A stretch of 6,097 nt of DNA from Sandaracinobacteroides sp964394815 (GTDB lineage: Bacteria; Pseudomonadota; Alphaproteobacteria; Sphingomonadales; Sphingomonadaceae): positions 1-6,097 of the forward strand of contig CAYMZC010000149.1 of assembly GCA_964394815.1 (NCBI GenBank). The letters run 5' to 3'. The notes under the pieces were generated by a model. That model was given only the letters and a program-made list of their open reading frames with translations. It did not search any database and was not told the origin of the DNA. The translations under genes were made by a program, and so were the position numbers. Shown here piece after piece: positions 6,017 to 6,097 of the stretch; the first letter of the stretch is position 1, and every line of letters begins with the position of its first letter.

Positions 6017-6097
6017 TCAGGCGGCCATCGCCAGCCTCTCCATGTCCGCGCGATGGTCGAGGCCGAGTTGCTGCATCATAACATCGCGTTGAGGCCC
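6017..6097 (-). CDS. C-terminal end of an unidentified convergent gene, cut by window edge
   Basis: Reading the minus strand from the right edge gives 26 codons, GPQRDVMMQQLGLDHRADME then RLAMAA, ending in TGA at 6019-6017. The composition (amphipathic, charged, no rare codons) looks like the real end of a protein, and the gene would converge with modC. I do not recognise the family. With so few residues it may also be a chance open frame. Confidence 0.45.
   Translation of the reverse strand, partial: GPQRDVMMQQLGLDHRADMERLAMAA

Overview
The window is GC-rich double-stranded bacterial DNA. Its dense coding, codon choice and gene families fit an alphaproteobacterium, most likely a sphingomonad-type organism. 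That assignment is inference from style and gene content; there is no rRNA or marker gene here to confirm it.

The left quarter (1-1372) is mobile or formerly mobile DNA. A tyrosine recombinase of the P4-integrase type runs leftward off the window edge, so only its N-terminal 215 residues are present and the catalytic domain lies outside. Its 5' side (647-920) is a gene-free, relatively AT-rich stretch with short direct and inverted repeats. Next comes a decayed IS6-family insertion sequence (about 921-1372). Its transposase has lost the whole catalytic centre by internal deletion and also carries a stop codon and a frameshift. A long nested hairpin (1363-1412) separates this from the chromosomal genes.

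The middle (1453-3150, minus strand) is one complete class I adenylate-forming enzyme, an acyl-CoA synthetase, with all core motifs intact. It is divergent from the next group across a 227-base gap.

The right half (3378-5907, plus strand) is a compact molybdate uptake operon, modE-modA-modB-modC. It encodes a one-domain ModE-type repressor, a secreted molybdate-binding protein with the known oxyanion-binding residues in place, a permease and an ATPase. The modB and modC genes overlap, and a degenerate Mo-box-like site lies between modE and modA. Both ModE and ModC are short forms without the molybdate-binding Mop/TOBE domains, so the locus encodes no recognisable intracellular molybdate sensor domain. 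The window ends with three 15-bp tandem repeats and the last 26 codons of an unidentified convergent gene on the minus strand.

I do not see an undescribed system here. The points most worth checking are the Mop-less mod operon with its candidate operator, the internally deleted IS6 copy, and the small repeat structures around the integrase start and in the intergenic gaps.
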